From positions 16,550,226 through 16,614,225 of the forward strand of contig JABAKD010000001.1 of NCBI GenBank assembly GCA_012845835.1: a DNA stretch of 64,000 nt, in the 5' to 3' direction. Both the position numbers and the translations under genes were made by a program. Position 1 is the first letter of the stretch; each line of letters starts with the position of its first letter. The notes under the pieces were generated by a model. That model saw nothing but the letters and a program-made list of their open reading frames with translations, searched no databases and was not told the DNA's origin. The DNA comes from Undaria pinnatifida (lineage: Eukaryota > Sar > Phaeophyceae > Laminariales > Alariaceae). Positions 23,636-44,409 of the stretch are shown here, in pieces.

Positions 23636-23915
23636 TCATGCTGACTGGCAGAGTTGCCGATCTTCTGCGCTGCTTTGGCGCCACCCTTCAAACTCGATGC
23701 CGACATCCTTCACATGCTGCTCAGGACGCTACATCCATCCTTCTCCTGTCCCCCGGAGTAGCCCTTATACCCCCTACCAGCTCCCCAAACATCACCATCC
23801 TCAGCAGACGCTTCTTCACCAAACATGCCGCGAAACCCGCAAGCAATATGGTCCGTCTGTGCAGCATCGACTCAATGCTTTTGAAGTCTGTCCTGACAAG
23901 CACATCGGTGTAGGA
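23636..23915 (-). pseudogene. LINE reverse-transcriptase C-terminal remnant
   Basis: The minus strand reads SIESMLHRRTILLAGFAACL followed by VKKRLLRMVMFGELVGG, the arginine-rich 'RRLLFAG..AR....LP.RVMFGEL.GG' block typical of the post-RT C-terminus of non-LTR retrotransposons. After a stop and a frame change near 23722 it continues as DVGIEFEGWRQSSAEDRQ, matching the usual '..F...GW...A.D...W' tail. The reverse transcriptase and endonuclease domains are not visible upstream. This is a 5'-truncated, frameshifted copy. Confidence 0.72.
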
Positions 23916-23969
23916 TAAGGTATGGTCTTTGCCCTTCCGTGCCCGCCAGCGGGAGCATCGGAGGAGCAA

Positions 23970-24817
23970 GGGACAGTGAATCAGGCGTTCATAGCTTGTC
24001 GTTGTCAGCGTTGTTCGGGCTCCATGTGACGCACCCGTACGGCAGCGGCTCGATAACCTTGGCTGTGGGCATCCGCAACTTTAGCCGCAAGTGCACACCC
24101 GGGCGGTCACAGATTTCCGTGCTATTTGGCCGAACGAATGACTAGACCCTCTCCAGATACCGCGTTGTCTCGACGCTGTTTTCTCTGCCTGCGGTGATAA
24201 CGCCGCCTCACGGGTAAAACAATACATAGTTGGTTTCTATACATGGCCGGCCGCAGCACCTGCTCTCCACCTTTTGTTTACATGCACGTGACCTCCGTTT
24301 TGACATCCGAGACCGTAACCGCAACGGCCACGCACGCACTCACTACCATCGTCAGAATCCTTTCCAGTTCTCCCGGTGGTCACGATATAACGCTCGCATT
24401 GTCAGAGTCTCGACCTCCTTCCATACCCGTTCACTCTACCGACTAATGTCTTGCCCTTCTTCCCTCCTTTATCCTTATTTCGCTGGAATTGCATTTTTCT
24501 GCCCAAAATGGCTGCATCAGTCAGGAGGCGTTTCTCGGTCACACTCAGCACCGCTTAAAATGACAAACTGACCGCCTGCCCGAGCATGCCCTTGGAGATG
24601 GCTGACGTATTCTTTGATCACACCTCTGTTCAGCTGCCGCTCTCGCGCGTTTGAGCGTGGTGGTTACTTTCAGAGCTCTCCACAGACTACGATCGTTCGG
24701 AGCGGAACCAAGCCGTTTCCTCGCGTCTTTCCTCCCCTGTCACCGCGTATGCAACTCCGGACCAAGGCTACGGTATTGTTATTGTTAGTATTTTCGCCAT
24801 CCGACAATATAGTGCAG
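23970..24817. other. no gene recognised
   Basis: No domain, tandem array or consistent exon chain was seen between the LINE remnant and the inverted repeat. Confidence 0.45.
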
Positions 24818-25924
24818 ATGCCGTGTTAATAAATAGATGACATCAGCCTAGGGTCATCATCAACGTTCTGTAGCGAATGTACAGCTCCAGGTTAGCACTT
24901 GCTGCAGCGCCACAGCAGCAAGTAGCCTACAGGGTTGCTCATCAGTGTGACAATGCCATCTTATACTCGTAGCGGATGGGGACACTGCGTAATCTGCGTA
25001 GCCCATTGGTATCGCAGCATAGGCAAAACCTACTAGGTACCAAGTACAAAATTATGCTGCACGAAAACAACAGCAGTGTAATTGCTTCTGTTAACTATAT
25101 CAATCGTTGTCCCTGTACTCGTGATTTTATGCGCTAAGGCGAGGGTTGTACGTAGGTGGTACTTTTTAGGAACATTCGAGAACCGACAAGGAAATTTCTT
25201 GACAGTCCCGAAACCGTCTGTAGGCTTCTAGAGCACAATCAGTACTCTAGTTGCCGTCCTCGTAGGGTTCTAGAACTTAGAATATCTGTAAGTGTCGAGG
25301 AAACAAGTTACTGCACCCTCTCTTGCATACTCGTGTCATCCAGCATCTGAACTTATCACAGTTCGTCGTCCTAAAGTTTTCTTGCCCACAAGCGTATTTT
25401 TTTCAAGTGCCATCGACTCTTCACATCCTCGACACGGTGTGTCTGCTCGGTCGGTCTAACGACTACCAGCACCAGCCTTTGCAGCCTACTGCGGAGTACC
25501 ATATGGTGGTATTCTTTATAGGTTATGAGCCTTGATCATGAAGGCCGATCCGCCAGTTTCTTGTCCGCTGATGCCGCTGAAAGATCCGAACAGCCGGCTG
25601 GTGTGGATTGGTTCGTTCGTGGGCCCGAATGGCCAGACAGATTTCTCTTCCAGCAACAATTACACCGCTGGTGATTATGTACGCCATAACCTTGTACAAG
25701 GTACCTGGTAGGTTTTTCCTATTTTACTATACGCATTGACTACGCAGATTGCGCAGTGTCCCTATCCGCTACGATTATAAGATGACATTGACACACTGAC
25801 GAGCAACTCTGTAGACTACCTGATACTACTATGGCGCTGCAACAAGTGCCATGTGGAGCTGTACATTCGTTGCTGAACATTGATATTGGTAATACGCTGA
25901 TGTTACCTATTTATTAACATGCCG
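24818..25924. repeat. long inverted repeat (arms about 270 bp, loop about 560 bp)
   Basis: The arm 24818-25090 (ATGCCGTGTTAATAAATAGA ... CAGCAGTGTAATTGCTTCTG) is the imperfect reverse complement of 25651-25924. Matching landmarks in both arms are TTAATAAAT, GCGAATGTACAGCTCCA, GCAGCGCCA, GGGACACTGCG and CAGTGTAATTG. The loop has no recognised gene. The structure fits a foldback or long-terminal-inverted-repeat element, or a locus able to make a long hairpin RNA. Confidence 0.83.
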
Positions 25925-26904
25925 TTCCGATATAACTCTACCATCCTTCCGTAAAGGAGTAGTATCCCTTCTATGAGCCTCTGCCATCCATTTCCCAGTT
26001 TCCCTTCCCCATATATTTTCAGTTTACCTACCGGTGTAATCTATCATAGTATATCGCCCTCCATTTTTACAAATATACTCTCATCTTCAGCACTGGGGTC
26101 CGGCCACGCGAGTAGGTCGCTCCGCACCTCACTAAGTGGCGGCGGTACATATCACGCGATGGCAAACAGTATTTAATGCTCAAGACTGCCAACAAATAGC
26201 TTAGCCGCGTAGCCATTCGCGCGAATGACTTTGAGAGGCTGAAAACGTTCGCCCTAAACGCGACCCTACCGTAGCCGTTGTCTCCGCGTTTATCTCCTCC
26301 AGTGCGCACTAATCCCTCGGTGCTTGCCTGCACCTTATATTAATATTCGCCGTGGTCAACAGAAAGGTCCAGAATAGCACCTCGGCCATGTGGTCAACAC
26401 CACGAGTACCAGGGGGGGAGGAGGAGGCGATATTTGCAGTAAATCCCTTGCTGGGGTCTTCTCGGGGATCCGGGTTTGCTATCGACCGTTGTAGATCAGT
26501 ACCCCGTTGTTCCTTTGTTACTCTCTGCGGAAGATTGGTGCTTAGCGAACAAACAGGTAATATTTCCGAAACAGAGATTGTGGTCCGATTCTTGTCGTTT
26601 CCCGACTGGCGACCGCATGGTGATGTTTGCAGGTGGAATCGTCTGTCGATACACACCCCTCGTGTACGGTTACGATCATTTATTTGCATCCATCAGGACA
26701 GGGAGGGGATCCCCGCTGGAACCCTCTCGATCGCGTTGTCTAGAGTGCATGCTGCCAAAATTGACCCTTCTCACTGGTTGGTTTATCTTCTGTAAGGGCA
26801 TACTTAGGCCACGACAGGATAACACGATGAACACAACTGATTTCGTTGAGGCTGGGTTAGTCAGGTTGGGTTGGGTAGGGGTTGGAGTAGTGTGCGATAG
26901 CACG
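25925..26904. other. no gene recognised
   Basis: Overlapping open frames of 126-156 codons on both strands (26309-26946) share no domain, and their conflicting strands argue against coding. Confidence 0.45.
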
Positions 26905-27036
26905 TGGTGGGTGGGTGGGTGGGTGGGTGGGTGGGTCCAGTCATGAAATGATAAACAGAACTGATTTCGTAAGGGGTGGGTTGGGTTGGGTTGGGTTGGG
27001 TTGGGTTGGGTTCGGTTGGGTTGGGTTGGGTTGAAT
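26905..27036. repeat. GGGT and GGTTGGG simple repeats
   Basis: A (GGGT)n run at about 26908-26936 and a (GGGTT)n-like run at 26975-27035. The G-rich plus strand could form G-quadruplexes. Confidence 0.93.
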
Positions 27037-27789
27037 GGATGGGCGGGTGGTTTGGTTTCCCCGTTATGCAGGCTGAGTTTATTGTGGAGCTCTTGGCTAT
27101 GAGAGGTCCGGTAGAGGGCATACTCGTTTTCTTCGGAATCATCTCGCTGTGCCCCACGCCGCTCCTGTTGTTAAAGGCGGGCGTGCCGGTAGCCCTCCGG
27201 TGATCAATGCCAAGAAGCCGACGAGATTTGACGAACTTGAAAATATATATTTGTTGATTATATAGCGCAATCCACCAGATTTCTGAGTCACTGAGTCACT
27301 GTGACTGAATGATCTAGCGTATAGTGCTCTGTAGTCAACGAAGGATATGTCGTGAGTTCAATTTCGCTGTCATCATAACGCTAACCGTATCCGCGACGAG
27401 ATCCTGGACCTAGCCCAAGCACCTGCGAGCAGCTGCCGAGCTTCCATCTACTTGCTCCGACGCTCCTTCCGAGCTGCAAATTTCCTCTTGCTTCTACCCG
27501 CACCGGTTCCCAAGCGGTATTCCCCCCCCGTCCAATCATCCTTCGTCCGGACCATTTAAGGCCAGCATTCTACAGCAGTATCACGCTGCGGCAGCAGTCC
27601 CAATGCGCCTCGGGGTCCACCTCCTCGTTGCCGATTCGGGTGTGGGTATAGACTGTCTATACCGCTTGTGGGAGAAAAACATTCAATTCTGGGGCTACGG
27701 TATTCCCGCGGGGAGCAGAAGGTGATAGCTTATAGGAGCTACAACCGATGACGCAATCTTTGCAAGAAACGAGTGATACAAGGCCTTCC

Positions 27790-29420
27790 GCACCCGGTGG
27801 TGGGATAAAACTTACAGTGAGTGGCAACCCGTGCGGGCGTCTTTGCAAAGAACGGTGTAGGATAAGGAGCCGCAAGGTCGACCGCGTCTGTAGGTATAAT
27901 AGCCCTGTCGGCAACCCCGCTGTGACTGTCACCTACGGCGGCGATGGTTTTACGACAGCGACTATTGCGCCAGCCTTGTCGAGATATAGAAGCTCCAAGG
28001 CTGTCTGCACCCCATTGTGAAAACATTGGTGGCGGCGTCTTCGCGAGGAACGGGAGCCGCATCGTCGACCGCATCCGTCATTACAATATTTTATAGAAGT
28101 AACCCTGCTGCGACTGTCTTTGCGAGGAGCGAATGCAGCACCGCGAGGTCGTCCGCATACGACGGCGATGTATTTACGACGGTGAATATTTTTGCCGTAT
28201 TAGCGAATAGTACAAGCCGCACGGTTGTCCTCACACAGACCTAACCCTAACCCTTAATCTTCCGCTAGAAGCCTGAGCGGCCTTGCACGTCGACCCAAAC
28301 CCAACTCGACCCCAGCCCTAACCCTAAGCCCAACCTTGCCAAAAAACGGGAGCCGCAAGTTCGACCGCATTCATCCGCAAAGCACCTCTGTGTCAACCCT
28401 GCAGCGACCGCGTTCGCGAGAAACGGGGCTTCAAATTTACCGGACAGTAATGTGTTTACGACGGCCATGGCGATTTCTGCCGGCTATTGGCGAGAAGGAG
28501 AATAAGCAAGGTTTCTGCAATGCTTCTTGCACCCGGTGTTGACAGCCTAATGCCGCCACCCGTGCGGCTGTCTTCGTGAGGAGCGGGAGCTGCATGGTCG
28601 ATCGCACCCGCCGGTATATTACTACTGCGGCAACCTTGCTGCCATCGTCTCCACGAGACACGGGGGAATTGCAAGGCCAACAGTACCAGACGGTGATATT
28701 GCTACTATGGCGGCAACCGTTGTGACCGACCAGCTTGGTGAAGACAGGAATCTGCAAGTTTCTGAAGGTTGTGCCTGTTGGGGACAGTTTGATGCGGTAA
28801 CCCGTGCGGCCGTCTTCGCGAGGAACGGGACTCGCAAGGTTGACCGCATTCGTCGGCAGAGTACCGCTGCGTCGGCAGAGTGCCTCCGCGGCAATAATGC
28901 TGCGACCGTGTTCACGAAACACGGGGGCTGCAAGACCAACCGTGCCCAACGGCGATGTTTTCACGGCGGCCGCGATCATTGGGACCGACTTGGCGAGGAG
29001 GGGAATCTGCGAGGTTTCTGAAAAGTTGTCCGCACCCGGCGGTGACAGTTTGATGCGGCAACCGGTGCGGCCACCTTTGTAAGGGATGGGAACCGCAAAC
29101 GTCGACCACGCCCTTCGGCAAGGTACCACTGCGGCAACCCTGCTGCAGCCGTCTTCACGATAAACGGGGACTTGAAGGTCAACCGTATTCGACGATGGTG
29201 GTTTGCGGTGACCGTGACCATTGCGATAGGTTTAGCGAGGAGGGGAATCTGCTAGATTTCTGTAATGTTGTCCGCACCCACCGGGTGGTGACAGTTTGAT
29301 GCGGCAACCCGTGTAGTTATTTTCACGAGGACGGAATCTCCAAGGTTAAGGTTCTCCGCACGTCCACCATGAAAAACCCATGGAATGGCCACAATGGCGG
29401 CAACCCTCTATGATGGGGTG
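27790..29420. repeat. higher-order satellite, about 245-bp period made of three ~80-bp subunits
   Basis: The landmark GCGGCAACCCGTGCGG and its variants recur at about 27820, 28549, 28787, 29047 and 29296, i.e. every 238-260 bp in the latter part. Within each unit, the block CGAGGAACGGGAGCCGCAAGG...CGACCGCAT recurs about every 80 bp in diverged form. A TTAGGG-type segment (CCTAACCCTAACCC near 28240) interrupts the array. The subunits are about 80 bp long, and the open frames on both strands arise from the repetition. Confidence 0.82.
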
Positions 29421-30844
29421 CGGGATCTACAGACATCAGCAATTATACAAGAACGAGAGCAAGAGGCCATATAGGTGGCATCTACGTTTTCCCAAGCTTG
29501 ATGGCTAAATGACCTTGTACGGTTACGTAGTGTGTTGGTGTGTGAGGAAACCGCCTCCAAAAGGGCACACGAGCTGTGCACAGAGGCAGCGGTAAACGTA
29601 GGTGTTGTTGCTTACCGTATATGACAGTGTATAACATCCCCCCTGGGATGAAATGCTAAGCTCATTTCCTCCGAAACCAGCGCGGCACGGATAACAACGG
29701 TGGCGGCTTTAGGAGGATGTCGTCCAGATCTTTCCATAGACGTGTGGCTCGGCGTTTAGACTCTACCCGTCATCGAGAAATCGGCATACGAAACTCGTCC
29801 GAGGGGGTGTGCTATACACCGCCACATACGGTAAGCAAGCCAAAGACCGTTCCTTCGACCGTCACGACAGTATCGGCGGCGAGACATGGCCCGTCACGGG
29901 TGGACAGCCCCCCCCGAGGTGACAACGTCGAGAACCATACCATACTTTGCGAACACACATTGTCAAATTTAACTCATCACACCGTGCTTTTAAATCAGAC
30001 TAAAGCCTTGATTTGAGCCAACGTTAAAAGCGAGTGCACTGCTAGTGGGATTAAACAAAGCATAACCGTATCGTCGATCGCCACAAGAGTAGAGACGGCG
30101 AAACATGGCTCGTCATGTTCGTAGAGTCCAAGCCTGGGTGCCCTGACCGCCTCGTGGTCTGACGAGTGTTCATATCTTCGTTGTATTAGAGGACAGAGAG
30201 GAGAGAATGAGCAGAGAGCAGAGTGAAATATATGTCGTGGGTTCGAATCTCACCGACTTCATATTTCCGCCCTTTTCCGGGAAAGGCAACAAGGAAATAA
30301 CGTCTTTGCGAGCGTGCGCGCTGGAGACGTGAATGGTTATGATAGTTCGCTCCTGAGTACTACGGTAGTGCGTGGCGAGGGGAGAGAGCCCTGGAGACCC
30401 CTGATACGAAGTCGGTGAGAGTCAATTGGCAGACTCGCAAGTATATCTTTTGTCGGTGATATAGAACTACCCACTGGCCCACGTAGTCACGTGACTACGT
30501 GGTTCAGTGGGTAGTGCTATGTAACCAACACGTCACCCGTAGACAGCCCCATCCTTGGTGACAACGCCGAGAACCGTACCATACGCTGAGGGGATTTGCC
30601 AAGCTGCGAATCATTTGATTCGGGCTCTTAGGGTGTGCAAATGCTCCAAAGTTAAAATAACGGTGCGATGGTTGTTGGCCTGACAACGTGTGTCCTAAAC
30701 CTGTCGTATGTTTACACAAGTTGTGACCATGGCAGGGTTGAGCCTGTTCGCCCGAAATAGTTCTGTGGGACCAAGGATGGACGACAAAGTGCAATAAGAC
30801 TCATTATCCTGGGCTTGGTACGAAATCGATTGATATGTAGACTA
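29421..30844. other. no gene recognised; a tRNA-like B box near 30240
   Basis: The sequence near 30150-30265 carries CTCGTGGTCTGACGAG and GTGGGTTCGAATCTC, spaced roughly like Pol III A and B boxes, but no cloverleaf closes. A perfect palindrome-like stretch, GTAGTCACGTGACTACGTGG, lies near 30484-30503. Confidence 0.4.
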
Positions 30845-31145
30845 TATATTTTTTCACACACATCTACTTCCCAGCTTCTAGACTTGGTCACAGGTGTCGT
30901 CCCTTCTTCCCCCCGTTTCTTGCCTTCGATTTCTATCGCGCATAGGGTTGAGCAATTCCCCTGCTCGTCGATTTTTCATCGAGTGTTGCTAACTCACGCT
31001 CTCGCGCTTTCCGCAAGTCAATTTGTGCACAAGAAAAAGTCCCCACGAATCTATGCTCCTGTATGAACTCGGGGGGATTCGAACTCACGAAATTGACCTA
31101 TGTCAGACTCGAGGATAACCTGATACGCCACCGGGGCGAGCTATA
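30845..31145 (-). mobile_element. SINE-like element, most complete copy
   Basis: Reading down from 31145, the head GCTCGCCCCGGTGGCGTATC carries an A-box-like TGGCGTATCAGG and a B-box-like GAGTTCGAATCC. The body follows (GCGTGAGTTAGCAACACTCG, then CGACACCTGTGACC) and the tail is TGTGTGTGAAAAAATAT. The body and tail match 40778-40950. About 300 bp long, with no coding capacity. Confidence 0.72.
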
Positions 31146-33796
31146 GACTACCCCATTAGCTCCGCGGAATACCTTCCCATTTGACCCGTCGAGGTCGCGG
31201 GTTCGAATCTCACTGGGTTCGGACGTTTTTCTGCGAAGACACATTTACCCATGTGTCCTTGACCCCAAGTATTGGAATATAGTTTGGGTAAGCACGTACG
31301 ATCGTACCTGGTATGCCGTATACGGATATACGTCATACAATGCGTTGCAGATATCCCGCCGACACGAGGGGGAGAGCCTTACCCTGGCCAGGGCAATCGA
31401 GCGATCTCTTACCCCGTTAGCTCGAAAGGTAGTACCTTTCACATATCATAAGCACTTGCTTCATCATGACCTACGTCTACGTAGACTAGACTATAGTCAC
31501 AGCAAACTTACCGTCATCACAGCGAGTACATACCAAATGCATGCAGTGGGTAGGCGAGGGAGAAGGCCCATGCTCTATCGTCGATGGTAGAGGACGGGGA
31601 TAATAAGGAGGGGAAAAGTCTCCGGACGATGCCTTCGATGCTGAAATATGAGGAGATTAGCATGAAAAACAGTACAACGCCTACCGCGTCCCGTTACGTG
31701 CCTGGTACTGCATATCGTGGTAGACAGGAAAGAGGGGTCTGGGACATTCTACGGGGATGTATTGCGTTGTTTGCTGCCTCCTGTTCCTGCGTGTTCAGCA
31801 TCTTGTATGTGTAGTATTTGTATGATCGTGCTTGCAGGTTGTTGTCGCGAGACCATAGGAGAGAGGATTGTTTGGAGGGCGTAAGGATGCTTGTTTCGTT
31901 ATCACGGCATCGGCTGTCAGATTGACCGAGCGATACTCAGCTATGAAAGCTGCGTGGTGGGCCGCGTGTTCTAAACTCCTGGTGAAGGATACGCTGGGTC
32001 GGTGACTCCGCTGGGTGCATGTGTATGTTTGTATCCACTCTTCTGTTTGGTCGGGATCGATCTGATCATTCATCGGAACAAAAAGGTTGCTGTTTGTTGT
32101 TTGTGCGCAACACACTCCAAATTGTATGTCGAATTGTACACACCAAGCAGCACAGCAGTAGTAGTACATGCATCGTCGAGAGCCAGAAACGGCGTTGCTG
32201 CATTGTTTAGCTTGCATGAAACAATCGAATCACACGTAGACACGTCGACACAACAACACCAACGACAACTTTCACGAATACACCGCCGCAAAACAGAACA
32301 GACGAACAGACCGACAATCGGCCAATTGGCAAAGGCCAGCACAGGTTTCGGTAAGAAACAAAATCGTGGAACTATAATTTTTTCACTTTGAGTCCTGCAG
32401 TGGGCAATTCGTGCTAAAATCGTGGAGGTGGAGAAAAGAATCTGATCGATATTCAGAGCACACGTGAGACCGACCGAAAACTGAGAACATCCGCGCTCCC
32501 AAGCCCCTGCCAAGCCCTACAGGAGCCGCGCAGTGCACAGAGAGACAGGAGCCCGTGTCTGGTGGGGGTAGGTGAGTAAGCCGCCGGTCTAACGCACTCT
32601 CGCAGGGGACGGATGGACGGCTTTTTTGGGGCGATTTTTTCTTCTCTAGACGAGTCATCTCGAAGAGTATATTATACCATACCTGGTAGGCATTCGTGGA
32701 GGGATGGCCAGAGAGAGCCCTCGGCGGAAAGAAGCAGCGGGACGGCGATGCCTTGCGGAGCCAACGTGGGGTACCCATGACAGAAGCGTGACCACTGCAC
32801 CTAGACGTGTAGTCCCAGATTGAGACGGGGATCGTCATTATTCTAGTGCTCCCAATCCAGTTTGTTTGGCTTGGCTTGGCAGATGGCAGTCTGACCCTCG
32901 TCTGAGCTCCTAACGCGCAGAGATCTTGAAATTATCGCGAAGCCGGGGCAGGAGGAGGCGTAGAGTGCTGCGCCAGAGAATATAGTCCTACTGCGGCAGA
33001 GCAAGCCGGAACGTGGTTGGAATCAGAGAGAGGGGGGTGTTTCGCCTCGTTTCCGCCGCGAATGGAACAACTCGTGTTTTGTTGGAAAACGAAAAGCAAA
33101 CATCGTTTGTTTTTCTTCCTTTGAGGGGCTGCGGCTTTCTTCTTTTTGGCAGTCAAATATCAAAAGCAGGGTATTTTCCCATGAATAAGAACACCCTCTA
33201 CAATGCCGGTTGATTAGTGCTGGTTTCCCGATATAGTGCTTGTAAAATCGCTTGGCGCAACTACGAAACCACAATGGTGGCACTGTGCGGGCTAATGCCG
33301 TTTTCGATACAATGCTGGTATTCCCGACTGGCATGTACCAGCGTTATAGCGAGGTCCACTACTGCGTGATAATGAGAGAACCAAACAGAACAGCAGACGA
33401 ACCTTTTTGGTTTGTTTCGACTGCCGCGTATGACGCCCTGCTATGCAACGCAAGCAAACGAATCCGACTACCGCTTGCGTGCACTCGTACGTCACCCTCT
33501 CAAACAGTCAGCGCCCCCGGAGCTTTCAAGGTTCATCACGGCACGATGTACGTGGTCTATCCTCAAAGGGTGGGGCTTTCCACGCCCCGGCCCCTTGCCC
33601 CCGAGTAGCTTCTGTTTTCTGCGGAGTGTCCGCAGTTCTTGATGAAATGTGTCGGCATTCCCATCCCTCCGTTCGTTTTTCCGCACTATGCACTGCCCAA
33701 CGCTATCTGTCACTGCTCTTTGTACCACAGAAAAAAGCAGCAGCTACCAACTCGTTTGTTCTTCGTGCGGGGCTTGCTTGCTCCTTAGGCAGAACC
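31146..33796. other. no gene recognised; region upstream of the ARF gene
   Basis: A second tRNA-like B box (GCGGGTTCGAATCTC) lies near 31197-31212. Small open frames around 31.8-33.7 kb lie on both strands and have no domain. The ARF promoter and 5' UTR must lie in the last part, but no diagnostic element was identified. Confidence 0.45.
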
Positions 33797-41781
<7,985 letters not shown>

Positions 41782-41806
<25 letters not shown>

Positions 41807-41965
41807 GTTTGCTGAGGGGGGAAGGGGGGAGGGAGAGTCTTGCGGCCACTCTCTCCAAGAAAGTGGGATTGCTGATGGGGAAGGAATGGAGGTCTTGGGG
41901 CACCGTGATCGGCTCTCGGCCGCCCTCTCCGAGAGAAAGTGAGCTTGCCGAGGAGGAAGGGACGG
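41782..41965 (+). repeat. three copies of the ARF C-terminal coding segment across the stop codon
   Basis: CGGCCACCCTCTCCAAGAGG (the true exon, near 41781) recurs as GCGGCCACTCTCTCCAAGAA near 41841 and as CGGCCGCCCTCTCCGAGAGA near 41921. Each is followed by an AAGTG-GAG/ATTGCTGA-GGGG-type tail. The later copies lie in the presumed 3' UTR. Confidence 0.85.
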
Positions 41966-42049
41966 GAGTCTTGGGGCGTTGGAAACAAGGCTGGCTGCCG
42001 TCTGCCCTTTGTCACAGGTTGATGCTCGGGATGTAGTTGGGGTGGTGTG

Positions 42050-42275
42050 CTGGTGAAAGAAGAATTCGCATTTCCGGGTTGGTCCTTGTACCCCCCCCCC
42101 CCCCTCCTGAAGCATGTTGGGAGCTGCGTGAAGAAGGATTCGCTTGCGGGTTAGGTCGTACTGTTCTCCTTCCCCCCCCCTCCGCACCCCTGATTCGTAT
42201 TTGGCACGGGTAGCTTCTGGGAGAAGGATTCGCTTCCGGGTTTGGTCGTTTTATCCCCCCCCCCTGAAGCATATC
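42050..42275. repeat. imperfect 76-90-bp tandem repeat
   Basis: AGAAGGATTCGCTTGCGGGTTAGGTCGT-type blocks lie near 42057, 42133 and 42223, each followed by a long C-run. Confidence 0.82.
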
Positions 42276-42774
42276 GGCACGGAGGCATTTTTTTGTAAGT
42301 TGATCGTCCAACATATTTTCGGAGTTGGTTGGCGCTGTAGGCGGTGGCGGTGAGGGGAGGCAGTTAGACTGGCGGTGGCAATGGTCCCTTAGTAGAGGGA
42401 GATGGTGATCAGGCGTAGCTCATGAAACCCTCTACGCAGTGTTGGCAGTGTATTTGGCACGGCCTTCTGTGAGGATACGGCAGAGGTGAAGGAGGGAGGG
42501 TAGTGTTACGTGAGTTGGCCTCCATATACAAGTGACGCTAGCGGGAGAGACTGATGTGCGTTGTACGCGCTGCCGTTTTTTGCATAGCACTCGAGCGAGA
42601 GACTCTTTGGCCATCCGTGGCTGAGCTGATAATTATTTTTTTAGGGAGGGACAACGCAGATATCACTTTGAGGAGGGGGGATGAATGGATGTCTGGCATG
42701 TTGGGGGGTCGTGGCCGATCGACCCCTGTTAGTGGCACGAGGCTGAGAAGTCTTCCGTCGCTTGAACGAGATGC

Positions 42775-42815
42775 AGGGGGGGGGGGGGGGGGGGGGGGGG
42801 AGGAGGGGGGGGGCG
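42775..42815. repeat. poly-G tract
   Basis: About 22 G residues, then AGGAGGGGGGGGG. A strong G-quadruplex candidate and also a likely sequencing or assembly weak point. Confidence 0.95.
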
Positions 42816-44409
42816 TGTGGATGATATTTTGGAGTGTTTTGTCGCTGTGATGCGCTCGAATCCCAACTTGCGTTAGACAGTGTAACTCTTGATTGGGGAT
42901 GTGGTCTACGGTAGGGCGGGGCGAAGGGGGCGGGGTTGGGAACTGGACGTCACTTTATTGTGTTATATAAGCCTGGGGGCGTGTACGTACTAGCCTTGGC
43001 GTGGCGCGTCTGTCATCCTTGAGGATCGATATGGCCACCAGAAATGGCCACCATGTGGCCACCTTTGGTCGTTAGGTGGCAGGAGTAATGACAGCGCTGA
43101 AGTCAAAATGATGCATCCATCCATCCATCCATCCTGATACTGCAGCACTTGGGCAGGAGGGTGGCATTGCATCCATCCTGATATTGCCGAGCTTTGAGGG
43201 AGGGGGGGGGCTTTGGAACAAGACCCGCCCGCGTCTTACCGTAACATGTGGTTCTGGGAGGGTATGTATTTTTTTTCCTAGCCCGATTGAATCCATCAGT
43301 GTAGTTCCCCATGAGCACTGTTGTAATTCCTTCCCCTGCCTTGCCTCTCTGTGCGTGTAGCCGTTGTCGCTGTGACACGTGGGATGCCTGCCGATAATGC
43401 ATTTCCACTCTTTTTCATGGGGGAGGTGTACAGTTTTCCCGACTGCCCAGCTATGAGAACCCCTCGTTTGGACTGATCGCAGTGTACAGAGAGGGAGACA
43501 CGTATGCTTCTGTTACACGCTTGCTTTCGATCGTATACGCCCTTTATCAGCAAAGAAAACCCTTTTCGACTGATGGATCATAAGATATTCATGCGCTGTT
43601 ACACGCTCTCGATTGGTGTGAAGGGCGGCGTGCGCTGCGGTACGCGCGAACGCTTGGCGCAAATGCGTAGGGGGAGTTTATACACTCTGAAAAGAACTGT
43701 CACGTTTTCTTGTTCGTGGCAGATGGCCCAACGAGTCTGTACCCAGTATTCAGTCAGAGGTATCGTTCGTTCTGTTGAGGTATGTTATTTTTTGTGGTCG
43801 GCGGTCCGTACAGCAAGTGATATATTTCCCCCCATAAATACCGACGCCGATGTGGGTAAAAGGTAAAAGCCCAACTGAAGGCACCGAACTCTTTCATGGT
43901 CGCACGCAATAACATTGACGTTGATTTCGTAAGAGGGGTTACCCACTGCAAGCTTTTCTTGGAAGTATAACATGGTAAGACGCGATTGTGTTGAGATCTT
44001 AACCGGAGCTACCGTCGCGTGAGGTTTGGATGAAGGCTTGCTGTTGGCGTGTACATACTACCTTTTTCGGCACTCACTCATGTTGAAACGGGTTTATTCA
44101 CAAGTCCCCAGATTACCGTCAACCCCTGTTTCTTTCACCTCGAAGCAGAAGACGGTCCAACCTGAAACATACTTCAGCAAGTACTCTGGGGAACAGCACG
44201 CCAACTCACATAGTGGGCGCTGCATTTCATCTTAGTTACTAGGTATTCTGGCACATGCTGCGGTAGGGATGCTCCCTAAATTTCGAAGGCTTTTCACCTG
44301 TGAGTTATACCTCACCCAAAAACAAACTCTTCGAGAAAACGTGTAATGAACCCGATGAATCGCCGTGAACCTTCTACATTTTCGTATATAGTAGTATGTA
44401 GAGGAGTAG
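42816..44409. other. no gene recognised
   Basis: A CATC run (about 43111-43135) and a nearby duplicated CATCCATCCTGATAYTGC block are the only structures noticed. Open frames are short and conflicting. Confidence 0.45.

Noticed and set aside
27657-29221. Open frames of 100-230 codons on both strands in the satellite
   Set aside because: The frames follow the ~80-bp subunit on both strands at once and change with each unit, as expected from repetition rather than coding.
31148-31225. tRNA-like sequence with a B box (GCGGGTTCGAATCTC)
   Set aside because: No complete cloverleaf with a 7-bp acceptor stem can be drawn; more likely a SINE head or decayed relic.
42775-42815. Sequence gap or artefact at the poly-G run
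   Set aside because: Assembly error is possible, but the sequence on both sides is ordinary and no N bases are present, so it is reported only as a homopolymer tract.
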